Source of the DNA: Termitomyces sp. T153
Lineage: Eukaryota > Basidiomycota > Agaricomycetes > Agaricales > Lyophyllaceae
NCBI GenBank assembly: GCA_018296165.2
Contig: JACKQL020000020.1
Span: 310,001-374,000, forward strand
Direction: 5' to 3'
Length of the DNA: 64,000 nt
The notes under the pieces were generated by a model. That model did no database searches, was not told the origin of the DNA, and saw only the letters and a list, made by a program, of their open reading frames with translations. Made by a program: the position numbers and the translations under genes. Of this stretch, positions 10,100-21,589 are shown piece after piece (position 1 is the first letter of the stretch; every line of letters starts with the position of its first letter).

Positions 10100-12718
10100 A
10101 TGTCCAACTCCACCGGATCCTCTGCTTTTGGACAGACCCTTCAGTTTATCACATCTACGAAACTCCAGGAGTTGGAAAAACAGCGTTTAGGCTACCAGGA
10201 GCATGCCAAGGTGTTACAAAAGGCCGATGCCTGTGGTGATAATCTTGTCGAGAAGGCCGAGCTTCTACTTGAGTCTGTCAAATCCTGGCCGGGCTCAGGA
10301 TCAGTAGACGACCGGGATAGCGTGAGCGGGAAGCTCAATCTCGCCAATTTGCGTCTCTGGCTTCCACAGGCAAAACAGGATCCGAATTTCGATAGAGACA
10401 TCCTCAGGAGCTGGATCGACACCCTCGAGGCTCACATCCGCCATTCCCTGATGCGTTTTGATGGCGCGAAGCTGTTTGGTAGTCTATTCAATGAATGAAT
10501 TACGAGTGGAGATTCGTCAATTGCTCTCCCAGACTCCAACAGTGACAAGACCGATGGTGGTGTCGAAAAAGCCGGGAGGCAAGAGATGCATGACCAACTA
10601 GCTCGACTCGATTCGATTATATTTGAGGACGCCGGTGTTAATATTGAGGCTCTCGAATCCTACCTTCACGACCTCTTCTCCACAGAGGAAGCGACCAAGG
10701 CTATACGGGACCTTCGAGCATCAATGAAATCGCTGGAAGACTCCCTCAAGAAGGAAACTTTCACTACCCGGAAGGTGGAGGTCATCGTTCAGGGCGTTCT
10801 TGCTTCGGACTTGATGGACGAGAGCAAGAGGAAAACATTGAATGAAATCCTCAGTAATCCAACTGTCTTGGAAGAACTGGCCAGCGTTCTTACCATGCGA
10901 ATGGCCAGCCTCGACGCCTGGTCGTGGCCTGCGGAGGGTATAACTGTGGAGATGCGTCGTCATCTCAGTGGAAAATATCGGTGAGCGCATAACAGTTTGC
11001 ATATCTCTCGAAACGTCACTTACTAAGTCTACAGGGCATTCACGGATCCAGATATCATTGATGCTTTATTGCTTCATCATCTCGGCATTTCTTGGCAGGT
11101 TAAATTGAAAGCTGCCTTCCTACGAATCCTGGATAGCAAAGCCTGGACAAGACCGCGTCCAGTGGAGAACTACAAAAAGATATCTCAGCAACTGTCGAAT
11201 CCGGGTCAATGCAGTATTGACACGTTGCGCCAGCAGCAGCAGAGAGTATTCTTCCTTAATCAGCTGTCGTCGTCGAAGAGGTTTTCCAATCAACCTACAT
11301 ATGATGAGAACCGCCTGGATGCTGTTAGCACGGATAACCACCAGAACCCAGTTGCCATCAAGCAGAAACTACTGCAGATTATGGCCATCGAGGCTTTGCT
11401 TAACACGACATTGCACGGATCCCATGCTGTTGTCCGATCTGATCTCGAGTGGTTTGGCCCATCCCTACCCCATCAATCTATCCTCACTGTGTTGGAATTC
11501 TTCGGCGTTTCAAAGGAATGGATTTCATTCTTCCGACGGTTCCTTCGCGCGCCACTGCGTTTCAAGAGCGATCTACCCGGCCAAGTTCGCACACGAATTC
11601 GTGGTACACCGTTCAGCTATCCTCTTAGCAGCGTATGTGGCGAAGTAATCTTGTTCGTCATGGATTTTGCCGTCAACCAAAAGGCAAACGGATTGTTCTT
11701 GTACCGCTTGCACGACGATCTTTGGCTTTGGGATGCCGACCCAGAGAAATGTGTTGCAGGGTGGAAGGAGATGAACGTCTACGCCAATCTCGTTGGCCTT
11801 AAGTTCAACGCAAGCAAAACGGGTTCGACATGCGTTGGACCGGCGAAGCCTGCCGAACTTCCTGAGGGCGATATTCGCTGGGGTTTCCTCTATTTCGATC
11901 CATCCAAAACCCGATTCGTCATTGACCAGGAACAAGTTGACACACATATCATTGAGCTACGGCGCCAGCTTTCCGCTACAAAATCGGTTTTCGGCTGGGT
12001 GAATGCGTATAACAAATATATGGGCTTCTTCGTGAGGAACTTTGGTGGACGACCCGCGCCTTGCTTCGGCAACGCTCATCTCACCGATATCATCAGCACC
12101 CTCGCCCGAATCAAGCAGGAACTGTTTCCTAACATTCAGAGGGGCGCTGTAGCGTACCTGCGCTCTGTTGTCGAGACACGTTTTGGTATCAAGGATCTGC
12201 CGCAGGGATACTTTCACCTTCCCATCAGCAGGGGCGGTCTCGAGCTCCGCCACCCGATGATAGAGATGTTCGCACTGACACAGAGTTTCGATGACGAGGA
12301 AGGACAGAGCTTCGAGGCTCTCGCTAAACAAGATAAACAAAAGTACAAAGACCTCAAGGATTATTGGGATGACCCTAGGACGACCTTTCTGGGCAAGGAA
12401 AGCTCGTTTATGAGTCTCGACGAATTCATCTCGCTACGAGAGTCGTGGTTGTCTGAGTGGAGACATCGCTATGAGTACATGATGACGATTAAGGGATTGG
12501 CGCTGGTGCATGAGACACCTGTAGTGGCATCCTACCTCTCGCAGGCCAGGACTAAGTGCACATGGAGCGAGCTGGATTGGTACGAAAAGTGGCTCGTGTC
12601 GCTCTACGGCGAGGAGGTGGTGAAGCGATTTGGCAGCTGGGAAGTGGTTGACGCGTCCCTTATCCCTGTGGGGATGGTGCAGTTGTTCAGGACTTCGCGA
12701 ATGAAGTTGGATCAATAG
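10100..12718 (+). CDS. rvt: Reverse-transcriptase-related cellular protein of the rvt class
   Basis: Three exons (10100-10478, 10533-10980, 11035-12718) with 54-nt introns close in frame and encode 836 residues. Residues 1-280 are helical and coiled-coil rich (KLQELEKQRLGYQEHAKVL; SMKSLEDSLKKETF). The rest carries RT-like motifs in order: motif A VVRSDLEWFGPSL with Asp412; motif B-like RGTPFSYPLSSVCGEV (465-480); and motif C LYRLHDDLWLW with Asp503-Asp504 in place of YxDD. These are followed by LKFNASKTGS (D/E region), RWGFLYFD, and a long C-terminal extension. There is no integrase, RNase H, protease, LTR or poly-A tail around it. CpG content and codons match host genes, unlike the mobile elements downstream. 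Known for the class: single-copy immobile RT-like genes in fungi and a few other taxa, including a bacterium, with polymerase activity on nucleotides but obscure biology. The assignment rests on remembered motif patterns, not a search. Confidence 0.8.
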
Positions 12719-12874
12719 ACTAGGGACAACATAAATCGGACTCTGTAATCTAGTATCGTACGAGGACTGACCAAAAATAGCGATGTTTCTAATAACATAA
12801 CATGTACATGTTTACATCGTTCTAATAAGATATGGTTCTTGATTCTATTCGTTTCCGTGCATTTGTCAATTGCT

Positions 12875-14559
12875 CTACGAACGATAATCACCGTTGATTT
12901 TAACATATTCCTATCAAATACATATCAGCCGACATCGCTCAAACCACCCAAAGACTACAAAAACTCACATAGCTGAAATCGCATGTCCAATACGTCGCTT
13001 CCTTATCACCCATGCCCAGTCTAACTTCAATGCCGAATTCTTCTTCACTCAAAATTGCCTTTGCACGCACTTCGTCCACGATTTCGGGTTCTCCGTTAAC
13101 AAGTACGGGCAGCGGTGTACTGCCATCTGAGGGGATGAAGGTCACGGAGACGGTAGTGGGCTCGATGACGGCGGGAGTGGAAGTGTTGGGGAGAGGGGCA
13201 AGGGGTACTGAGCCTGTGGCCGCGAGGATACGACCCCAGCTGGTAGAATGTGATGTAAGAGCGTGATCTTCAGAGGAAAAGAGATAAGAGCGTACTTTGC
13301 GTCCTCGCCGTAAAGAGCGGTTTTCACGAGAGCAGAGGTGGAGATGCGAGATGCGATGTTGTGTGCATCAGCAAAGGAGTTTGCTTCCTGTAGGTTGATG
13401 TATAAGGTTGTGGAAGTAAGAAAAGATGTAGGCTCCAGGTGGATATCTATAAAAGTCCAAGACCACGTAGCGTAGATCAAGAACATTTTGAACTTCCGCT
13501 CCGCAAGAGCAGTGGACGGGAAGTAAATGGTGAATTACGTACCTTGACTGTGACTGTAACAAATTTGGTGGCACCCTCACCATCACGAACGACGAGCTTG
13601 GCCAGGTCCGCCGCGAATCCCGTCAGTTCTGTCTTGAAAATTTCATAACTCTCCTTGTCCGTCTCCTCATCAATCTCCTTCACCTCTTTGCCAGCAGCCG
13701 CACCGTTAGCAAGAACAATAATCGTGTCATTTGTAGACATGTCGCCGTCCACGCTAATCGAATTGAAACTCCTCTCCACTGCATATGTCAGTGCACTCTG
13801 CAAGCTCCGTGGGCTTACAGGCGCATCAGTCAATATACAACCAAGAAGCGTGGCATGTAGCGATTTCGGCGCGAAGGACGTCGAGGCAGGCCCCATGTCC
13901 GGATGAATCATTCCTGCACCCTTGTCCATGCCCGCCATGTGATACTCGACACGACCAATAGTGAATTTGCGCGCACGCAGTTTGGGAAACGTGTCGGTGG
14001 TCATGAACGCCTTCGCAGCACGTTCCCAGGCCGCAAAATCTGCTCCGAGAGATGTCGGGGCTTTCGAGCTGATTCCATCGAGGATCCTACTTATGGGTAG
14101 GTGTTGCCCAATCACTCCTGTAGACATGACAAGTGTCTCGTGTTCTAGCTTGTCGGAATGTGACGGGAGGAGTCCATCAGTTGCACGAACCATAGCCCAG
14201 GCATCTTTAAGCCCCTGTTGGCCAGTGACAGCGTTCGCGCAGCCGCTGTTAACGACAATACCACGAGCACGCCCACCATTTGCAGCTAAAATCTCATCTG
14301 AGACGAGGACTGGAGCAGCTTTGAAGGCATTGCGAGTGAAGCAGGCTGCGGCCGAGGTCGGCCGATCGGAAGTCGAAAGAATGACCCCAACGTCAAGTGC
14401 AGTTGTCTTTTTTACACCAGCGTGTACACCAGTGAGGAGGTAGCCCGTAGGAAACAGCGATGAAGGAAGGAAGCCATGTAGGTGCGCTTTTGACGGCGTT
14501 GGCTTGATAGTCACTGTAGAACTCAGCCGTCTGAACATATGTGACATGGTGGTCAACAA
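12875..14559 (-). CDS. ARG7: Mitochondrial arginine biosynthesis bifunctional protein (ornithine acetyltransferase / N-acetylglutamate synthase)
   Basis: Exons on the minus strand: 14559-13543, 13387-13296, 13239-12969, 12910-12875, giving 471 residues, the usual ArgJ length. The N-terminus (MFRRLSSTVT within the first 17 residues) is basic and Ser/Thr rich, as expected for mitochondrial import; starts at 14547 or 14538 are also possible. Diagnostic segments: VVNSGCANAVTG, STGVIGQHLPI, GMDKGAGMIHP, HATLLGCILTDA with the autocleavage nucleophile Thr237, [32 protein letters not shown], and the C-terminal EYVKINGDYRS supplied by the 36-nt last exon. The enzyme recycles the acetyl group between acetylornithine and glutamate in the ornithine cycle. 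The precursor is self-processed into alpha and beta chains. The first intron (13388-13542) is long for this genome. Confidence 0.95.
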
Positions 14560-14960
14560 GAACCTCTCAGGAGTCCTTAGATCAATAACGTTGTTATATT
14601 ACAGCAAAAATGACTCGATCTAATGTAGTGCATTTTTGCGATTGGCAAGACTATATAATCTGTGTTTCTGGGCCGCCCACTGCTGTTTCTGTCAGTCCAC
14701 AGCAGAAGTTGATATCATGTGGTCTCGGGATCGATAACACAAGTCACCGGAAAAGCGAAGGCAGAACCTCCCTCTTTCTCCCATCGCTCCGTTACTCTGG
14801 TGGCAAGGGAACCCAACCGCAGAGTGCAACACGACTGCTGCATCGATGGTGAAGAAAGGCGAGGCGCGTCAAAATTTCTTCTTATATGTAGATAAGTCAC
14901 GTGGGATCAGATTATAAGGTAAATTTTTGACGCGCCGCCTCGGCGCTTGTTTTGGGCATC
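14560..14960. promoter_or_regulatory. Bidirectional promoter between ARG7 and RRP3
   Basis: The 401 bp between the two divergent ATGs must serve both genes. Near RRP3 there is an inverted repeat: GGCGCGTCAAAATTT (14863-14877) and AAATTTTTGACGCGCC (14921-14936). A palindromic CACGTG (14898-14903) lies almost exactly at its centre of symmetry. CACGTG is the core of bHLH factors such as Cbf1, and GACGCGCC resembles E2F/MBF-type sites; factor assignments are inference. Confidence 0.5.
14611..14616. promoter_or_regulatory. Possible Gcn4/Cpc1 site (TGACTC)
   Basis: TGACTC lies 52 bp upstream of the ARG7 start codon. Gcn4/Cpc1-type bZIP factors bind TGACTCA-like sites and control arginine genes in yeast and Neurospora. 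A single hexamer is weak evidence; position and target gene make it plausible. Confidence 0.4.
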
Positions 14961-16530
14961 ATGTCTCCTTCCGCTTCGGTAGAAACAAAATCTTTCTCAG
15001 ATTTGGGCCTTTGTGAGCCTCTACTGAAGGCGCTCGAAGACCTCAAATACACTACTCCAACACAGATTCAGGCAGACTGTATTCTACCAGCCCTTTCAGG
15101 ACGAGATATTATCGGCATTGCACCGACAGGGTCTGGCAAAACAATTGCCTTTGCCCTTCCTATACTGCATCGCCTATGGGATGATCCTCAGAGCTATTTT
15201 GCATTAGTTCTGTCACCCACTCGAGAGCTAGCTTACCAGATTTCAGCGCAGTTTGAAGCTCTGGGAGCGGGCATGGGTATTCGCTCCGTAGTCATCGTCG
15301 GAGGAGACGATGACCGCGTACAACAGGCTGTTCGGCTAGCCAGGAAACCTCATATCATTGTAGCAACACCTGGACGATTACATGATCACCTCAAATCGAC
15401 TAAAGGGTTCAGTCTGCGACAATTGAAACACCTGGTGCGAGTTTTGTTACGTCAATAAGATATGACGACTTACTGATCGACATTTGGGATTGTAGGTCCT
15501 TGACGAAGCGGATCGGTTATTGGACCTAGATTTTCAACGTGAAATAACGGAAATTCTGCGAATAATCCCAAAGGAACGAAGTACCTACCTCTTCTCGGCG
15601 ACAATGACAGCAAATGTCTCAAAGTTACAGCGTGCTAGTCTTTCTGATCCAGTAAGGGTGGATGTATCATCGTTTAAGTCAGTCAGCACAGCCAGTCCTT
15701 CAGAAGTAGGATTCATGCTCTTGCACACAGATACAAAACTGTATCGACTCTCCTACAATACTATGTGTTATGTCCTTTGGTCGATAAAGAAGTGATGCTG
15801 GTCTATCTGATCAATTCCATGGCTCAGAATCTCATTATCGTATTCGTCCGAACGGTAGCCGATTCAAAACGGTAAGTGCCTTAGAATACGCATAGTCCCT
15901 GTTTGAACCCTCTTTCCTTTCTTTAAAGTCTAAGCATCATCCTCCGAACACTCGGGTTCCAAGCAGTCCCTCTACACGGTGAACTCACCCAAACTCAACG
16001 GTTAGGAGCTTTTAACAGATTCAAAAGCGGCAAAAGTACCATATTGGTTGCGACAGACCTAGCAAGTCGGTTCGTCCTTGATCCCTTCACACATTGTCTA
16101 CACCCATTCAAAATTTTACTTGCTCCTGCACAGTGGTCTAGATGTCGCAGACGTTGATATTGTTATCAACTACGACGCACCTACCAACTCCAAAGATTAC
16201 GTCCACCGTGTCGGACGTACAGCACGCGCAGGGCGTTCGGGTAAATCCATACTTATGGTCACGCAGTACGACGCGGAGGTGATGTTGCGTCTTGAGATGG
16301 CACTTGAACGGAAGCTGGAACTGTACCCAACTGAGCCTGAAGAGATCGCATTGCTCAAAGAGCGTGTACATGAGGCAGGAAGGGAAGCTCGTAATCGGCT
16401 GAAGGATGAGAGTAGGTCTAGAGACGATGGGCGTAAGCGGCGGCGGAAAGGGATCGATGATAAGGATCGGGACGATGATATGGTTGAGGCGGGGATGCCG
16501 ACGGTCCCGCACAAGAAGAAGCGGTCATGA
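14961..16530 (+). CDS. RRP3: DEAD-box RNA helicase, RRP3/DDX47 type
   Basis: Five exons (14961-15434, 15496-15677, 15731-15871, 15929-16069, 16134-16530) join in frame to 444 residues. All helicase motifs are visible: FSDLGL and TPTQIQ (Q motif), APTGSGKT (I), PTRELA (Ia), TPGRL (Ib), LDEADRLLD (II), SATMT (III), IIVFVRT (IV), [12 protein letters not shown] (V), [11 protein letters not shown] (VI). A basic C-terminal tail with KRRRKG and HKKKRS is consistent with nucleolar targeting. RRP3 acts in pre-rRNA cleavage towards 18S rRNA. The IDVINYD-type strand after motif V and the DPVRVDVSS segment fit RRP3/DDX47 better than other DEAD-box groups. Reading the introns through would create several stops, so splicing is required. 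It shares its promoter region with ARG7. Confidence 0.93.
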
Positions 16531-16911
16531 CATGCATGGTAGCTGTGATTTTTCCTCTGACTGATTTTTTTTTTTCGTTTTTTGTGGATCATATAAATCT
16601 ATAAGTATATACAAAGGTCGACCGCCCTCCTGCGATGGTTCCAATTCTAATCACCCATTTCGTTAGGCTGATCACGCCACGGTACGTTATGTAACTTCTT
16701 TAACAAAGTCGTCGGAATGGATTGAAAGGATTAGAGAGAGCATCTATATGATTTTGATCAGGGAGAACAAACCTTGGAACTAGCAAGTACATTGCAAATG
16801 TTGCTGAGCTGAAAGTAGTGATTGAGGGCTCAGATCAATGGACTTGGTCTTTTGGATTAGGAATGGAATACTTTGGATTATGGACAACCAGGATACCATG
16901 ACCCACAGTCT

Positions 16912-17108
16912 TGAAAGCCTGTATGTCAGCTCAGAGAAGTGGTTGACAGAACAAGATCATGCTATCTATTTCCAGAGCTACAGAAAATGAGAGAAAACAT
17001 AGAGAAAGAATGAGTGAGCATGTAAGCAAGTGAGAGAACAGGGGGAAAGAAGAAGATGTCAGTACATGGTGTTACATGGCAGTATAAGTGATCATGAATA
17101 AGGTTACA
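16912..17108. repeat. Left LTR of the gypsy element
   Basis: 197 bp starting TGAAAGCCTGTATGT and ending GAATAAGGTTACA, matching the repeat at 28754-28948 over its whole length with scattered transitions and small indels. Contains a GAGAAA-rich middle. Confidence 0.75.
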
Positions 17109-17499
17109 TCTAACCATGTATATACTTAGTAGTAATCTTTGGATTACACCCCTACCCACCAAGAAAAATTATGCTGCAAATACAAAAGAGAAAATGTTAG
17201 CAAGGAGAGGAAAACAAACTGCTTGCATGGGTGTGTCAAAGACCCAGTGGGAAAAGCTACTGGCAGCAGAACATGGCAAAGAGAGAAATACGTCAATTTT
17301 CCATACAATCAAACATCCCAGAGAGCCATTCATCATGTTTAGGGTCAAAGCCCACATAATGAACAAGGTACTGTCAACATGTCCACAATGATGTGAATCC
17401 ACAATCAATCTTCTCTATAAAATACTCTTCACATTGATTGTCAGGTACAAAAACTAGAACAGGCTCAGGCATCTCATGAGAAGGGAACAGAACAGAATT

Positions 17500-20236
17500 A
17501 TTCTCAGAGAAAAACATAAGTTTTGACATGTGATATTGCACAAACTGCTTGGAGTGCTGGGATGAAAAAGAGTGACATTAAAGGACTCAGGATGAAGTGC
17601 GGTGATTTGGAATGGACCATTGTAGTGGGGCATGAGCTTGGCAACATGCCTTGCTCCCTTCTTTTTATACTGACAATGTTGATCTTGTGTAGATACTGAT
17701 ACCAGGACATGATTGCTGATGCACCAGAGGCTGGCGGTATAATATATTACCCACCTGTCATCACAAGCAAAGTGTGATATACTGATGCTTGTACTTACAA
17801 GACTGGTCCCCATATATGAAAGTCTTGTAATGTCACATGATGTCAACAGAACCAAATGTTGAACTGGACAAAAAAAAGACAACCAAATGAAATTGAAACA
17901 ACAACCTTCTGAATGATGGGCAAAATCACACAGAAGACACAATAGAACTATTGAACTAACAGACTTAGTGATAAACCTTAACATATTAGGCCTATGTACC
18001 CATGGGGCCTGCCTGTTGAGTACATGGTTAGCCTGGTTAGAGTTTAGTTAGAGTTCTGGTTAGGTAGTTGAAGGTTTGGTTAGGTTCTGTTATAGTTCTG
18101 TTAAGGTTTTGTTAATATGCTTAGGGTGGTAGGGATATTTCAAAGGGGAGCTTGCTCCCCTTATTATAATGGATTTATATTATAGTCAAGGTTCCATGGT
18201 CAAGTGGTTATTGTTGTACCAATGGTTTGTTTTTGGGATTGTGGTCACAGGTTCAATTCTCCCAATTGGCGAAATATTTGGCCAAAAATTGCTAGGCATG
18301 TGATACTTGTCATTACAAGCTGTAATATATCAAGCCTTCCTTGTAGTTACAAGTTTCTATAATATGATATTGACTGTACTGCATGGCTGATGTCAAAGAC
18401 TAGATTATCACTCTGTGTCTTGTTGGCCTGAGCTGCCTGTTGGATCTTCACCTTAAGAAGGTTATCTTAGGCTGTCATTGTATATCTATGTAGGTGGACT
18501 ACAATCTTGCATGCTGTAGTCTCCTCTGGGTCAACAGAAGCAGAGGCAACTGCTAATGGAGGTATCACATGAAGACTGCAGCCCATCCTCAATTGGAAGG
18601 GGGAAAACCCTGTAGATTTGTTGACGGTGTTCATGATATTGAAGTGCATTTGAAGCAGTGCATGCTGCCAGCCACACTGGTTGTAATTAAAGTGGAAACA
18701 TAACACCTAGTTAATTGTCTTGTTCAAACATTCACTGATGCCATCAGTTTGAGGATGGTATGCAGTCAACATTTTGATGAAGACACCCAGCAATTTAGTC
18801 AGATGTTTCTAAAACCTAGACTGAAGAAGCTTGTCCCTGTCACATACAATGCACAAAGGCAGCCTATCTACACAGTACCAGTTTTTTCATAGAAAAGCTC
18901 AGCTAGTTTGGCTGTAGTCAAGTCAGTCTGGGTGGGGACAATCCAGATGTTAGAGTGTAGCCTGTTAGTCATGGGCAATATGCAGTTGAAACCATGATCC
19001 ATTAGCAACAGTCCAATGAAATCTGTCCAACCAATTTGCCTTGTCTGTCAGGGACAGGCAAGGGATGCAGAGGGCCCATTGTACAAGCTGTAGGACCCTT
19101 AAGAAGCTGATGCTCACATCAAGATGGTGTATACACAAACACAAGATTGTGGTGCATCTTTGGCCAGTGGTAAGACTTATGCAGCATCTTGTAAGCTTTA
19201 ACAAAGCTGAAGTGGCCTAGACTGTCATGAGCAAGCTGAAAAGTTCTCTCACAAACAGCATCATAATGAGGAATCATTAAACAGGATCCAAGGAGAATCC
19301 ATTCTAACAAGACAGGGAAGTCATGCTTACACACTGCCTCAATGCTCTCAGATCTCCTTGAGCAACTCTTCATCCATAGAGATCATGAGCATAGTTGAGG
19401 ACAGACTGGCAATGAGCAAACCAACATTGCAGTGAGAGAGCAAGAATGCTACAGAAAAGGAGGAGTCATGCCCCACAAGAAAAACAGCACTGATGCAAGC
19501 AGAAACAACATTGTTGTCATGCATAATAGCAATCAGCCCAGGAGCCATCTCCACCAACAATGTGGAGTTGGGAAGGTTGTATGGCAATTAGGAAAGGGCA
19601 TTGGCAACTGTGTTATCCTCATACTTAACATATACTATCCTGCAGTCAAACTGGAAGAGGAACTCCATCCAGCAAGCCTGTCAGCAGGACAAGTCCCATT
19701 GCCTGTCAAAGTTCAATAGTGTTTTATGGCCAGTAAACATGACAGTTTGAGTGCTAAGCAGATTAGCTCTCCACTTCTTCAATGCATGAATATTGCCAAT
19801 AACTCCTTCTCATGGACAGGGTAGTTCAGTCTGAAGCCCTTCAATATTTGACTCTTGTATGCCACAGGGCAGGTGGACTCCCAGAAATCATCAAAGGAAA
19901 GCACTGCACCTGAGTGCAGGTAGCTCACATCAGTTATCACAGAAATCATTTTAGTTGGGTTATTGTGGTCAATCATGGTCAAATACTCATGACCAATGAT
20001 GATCTCTTTGATTGTGTTAAACACATGCTGGTGTTGGTCTGTCCACTTCAAAAAGGCAAGATCACAATTATGTGTGGTCGATTTGTGCAAAACACCAGTA
20101 TGCTCAGCAAGTCAGAGTGGGAAAACAGTAATGTAATGCACAAGACCCAAGAAGGAATGGACCTTTGCTTGATCATGGTCTGGGCCAAGTCAATATACAA
20201 TTGACCTGAGAGCTGTCTGTATAAGGGGACAATCAC
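17500..20236 (-). pseudogene. Gypsy polyprotein remnant: RNase H, integrase, C-terminal region
   Basis: Minus-strand fragments in several frames, read from high to low coordinates. Near 20230-20100 is the RT-connection region (QVNCILTWPRP). At 20090-19779 is RNase H (FLKWTDQHQHVFNTIKE, VISVITDVSYLHSGAVLS, PVHEKELLAIF). At 19373-19119 is an H2C2-like integrase finger (AHDSLGHFSFVKAYKMLH). Near 19100 is the integrase core start (LCIPCLSLTDKANW). At 18706-18467 is the integrase end (NTVNKSTGFSPFQLRMG). At 17700-17530 is the C-terminal GPFQITALHPESFNVTLF segment. Many TGA and CA-type changes fit CpG decay. The interruption at about 17990-18380 is a separate insertion. Confidence 0.75.
17990..18380 (+). 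mobile_element. Possible tRNA-derived SINE inserted in gypsy DNA
   Basis: Non-gypsy DNA splits the gypsy integrase and C-terminal segments. It contains GGTTCCATGGTCAAGTGG (18189-18206), with an A-box-like TGGTCAAGTGG, and GGTTCAATTCT (18250-18260), a B-box with CG changed to CA, spaced as in a polymerase III promoter. A GTTAG/GTTCTG-rich degenerate stretch lies at 18030-18115. Ends and target duplication are not clear, so a decayed LTR is an alternative. Confidence 0.35.
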
Positions 20237-20246
20237 TCCATGGGTA

Positions 20247-20514
20247 TGTTGAAGGTATATAGGGATGACAGCTGTACCACAACTTAGATTGGGCACTGCA
20301 TGTGACAGAGTGGATCATTTTCATCCACTGGAGCACAGCATTCTCCTTAGTCTAATCCACTATTGATTACATTGGACCCCAGGTATGTATCTATTACTCT
20401 CCTTAGTCTAATCCACTATTGATTACATTGGACACCAGTCATTTTGTGTAATTATTAGACTCAATAAGATCCTTACAGTTTCAGTCTGTCCCATCTGTGT
20501 AGCCTGCTGCAACA
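20247..20514 (+). repeat. Left LTR of the copia element
   Basis: 268 bp, same length as the right LTR. Both contain an internal direct repeat around CTTAGTCTAATCCACTATTG (two units about 55 bp apart). Confidence 0.85.
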
Positions 20515-20639
20515 GGTTATGGGCCCTGGCCCACAGACTTACACACCAAAGATCTTGATATTTGCTCCATTTTCAAGCATTGTAGCTAGACCAAATCTAT
20601 CAAGATTTACTTCCCCTTACACCCATATTACTCCTGCAA

Positions 20640-21450
20640 TTGTCAACCTCAGCACCTCCAGTTATCATGGATGACATCACTATGTATGCTTCTTGATTGC
20701 TGATGTCCAAGCTTGGCACAATCAAGTACATAGAGTGGGAAAAATTGATGTCCAAATGCCTTATGTTAGTCATAGGTGCCCATATTGTGACTGGCAAAGG
20801 AAAGAGCTCAATCCTAGACCCTTCAAATCCTGCATCCATTCAAGTGTTCAACTACTACTTGCTTTGCAGTGATCATGCAGCCAGCAAGATCTACCAGTGG
20901 CTGGATGAGGGCAATAAGATTCATGTTGACAGTATTTGAGCCCAGCTGGCAGCCATGTGGACCAAGCTCAAAGAAATACATTTGAAATTGGCACATAACA
21001 TTTGCTTCAACTTATTGAGTGACTTGTTCAACATATGGAAAAAGGAGAACAAGTTCCTCACTAATCTCTGTACATGAGTAGAAGGTGCCATGCAGTGCAT
21101 TCATGCTCTCTGTCCTCCACCCATTGTTGGCCCAAATGAAGAAGTGAAGCCCACCTATACTATCAAGATCCTTGATGACAAACTCTCCATTATGGCTATG
21201 ATACAAGCTCTCCCTTGTGAGGATGATGCTGTGTTCATTTTGTCTATCCTCATGCTTAATGGCTTGACCAAGAAAACTGTCCTGGAAGCATTTTGAATTG
21301 AGGAAGTGCAACATAGAGCTAGCAAAGAAGAAGCCACTGCCACTGCCATTTCTGCCACTGCTGCATGAGCAATTATCTGCTATCTCTGTGATGGAGCACA
21401 TAGAGTACCTGACTGTCCTAGCCTACATCTGCACACTCACAGGTAAAGAA
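20640..21450 (+). pseudogene. Copia gag remnant
   Basis: Frame pieces read KYIEWEKLMSKCLMLV, SDHAASKIYQWLDEGNKI, AQLAAMWTKLKEIHL and VKPTYTIKILDDKLSIMAM. They end in a CCHC-like knuckle, ICYLCDGAHRVPDC, near 21371-21412. At least three in-frame TGA/TAG codons interrupt it, several explicable as CGA to TGA. Confidence 0.7.
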
Positions 21451-21589
21451 GGATGATATGAGTTCCAAGTCAAAGAAATCTTGTGGAGGGCACTGTGGAG
21501 GGAAACCCAAAGTAAAAGCTAACACTGTGAAGGTGGAGGAAGGATGCAACAGACCTTCTGAGAAAGCCAATGCTGCTGTTTGTCAATCT

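Noticed and set aside
13012..14443. Plus-strand ORFs over ARG7
   Set aside because: Antisense to well-conserved ArgJ exons.
18030..18115. GTTAG-rich stretch resembling telomere repeat
   Set aside because: Units are irregular and lack consecutive TTAGGG copies; better explained as degenerate repeat in a mobile element.
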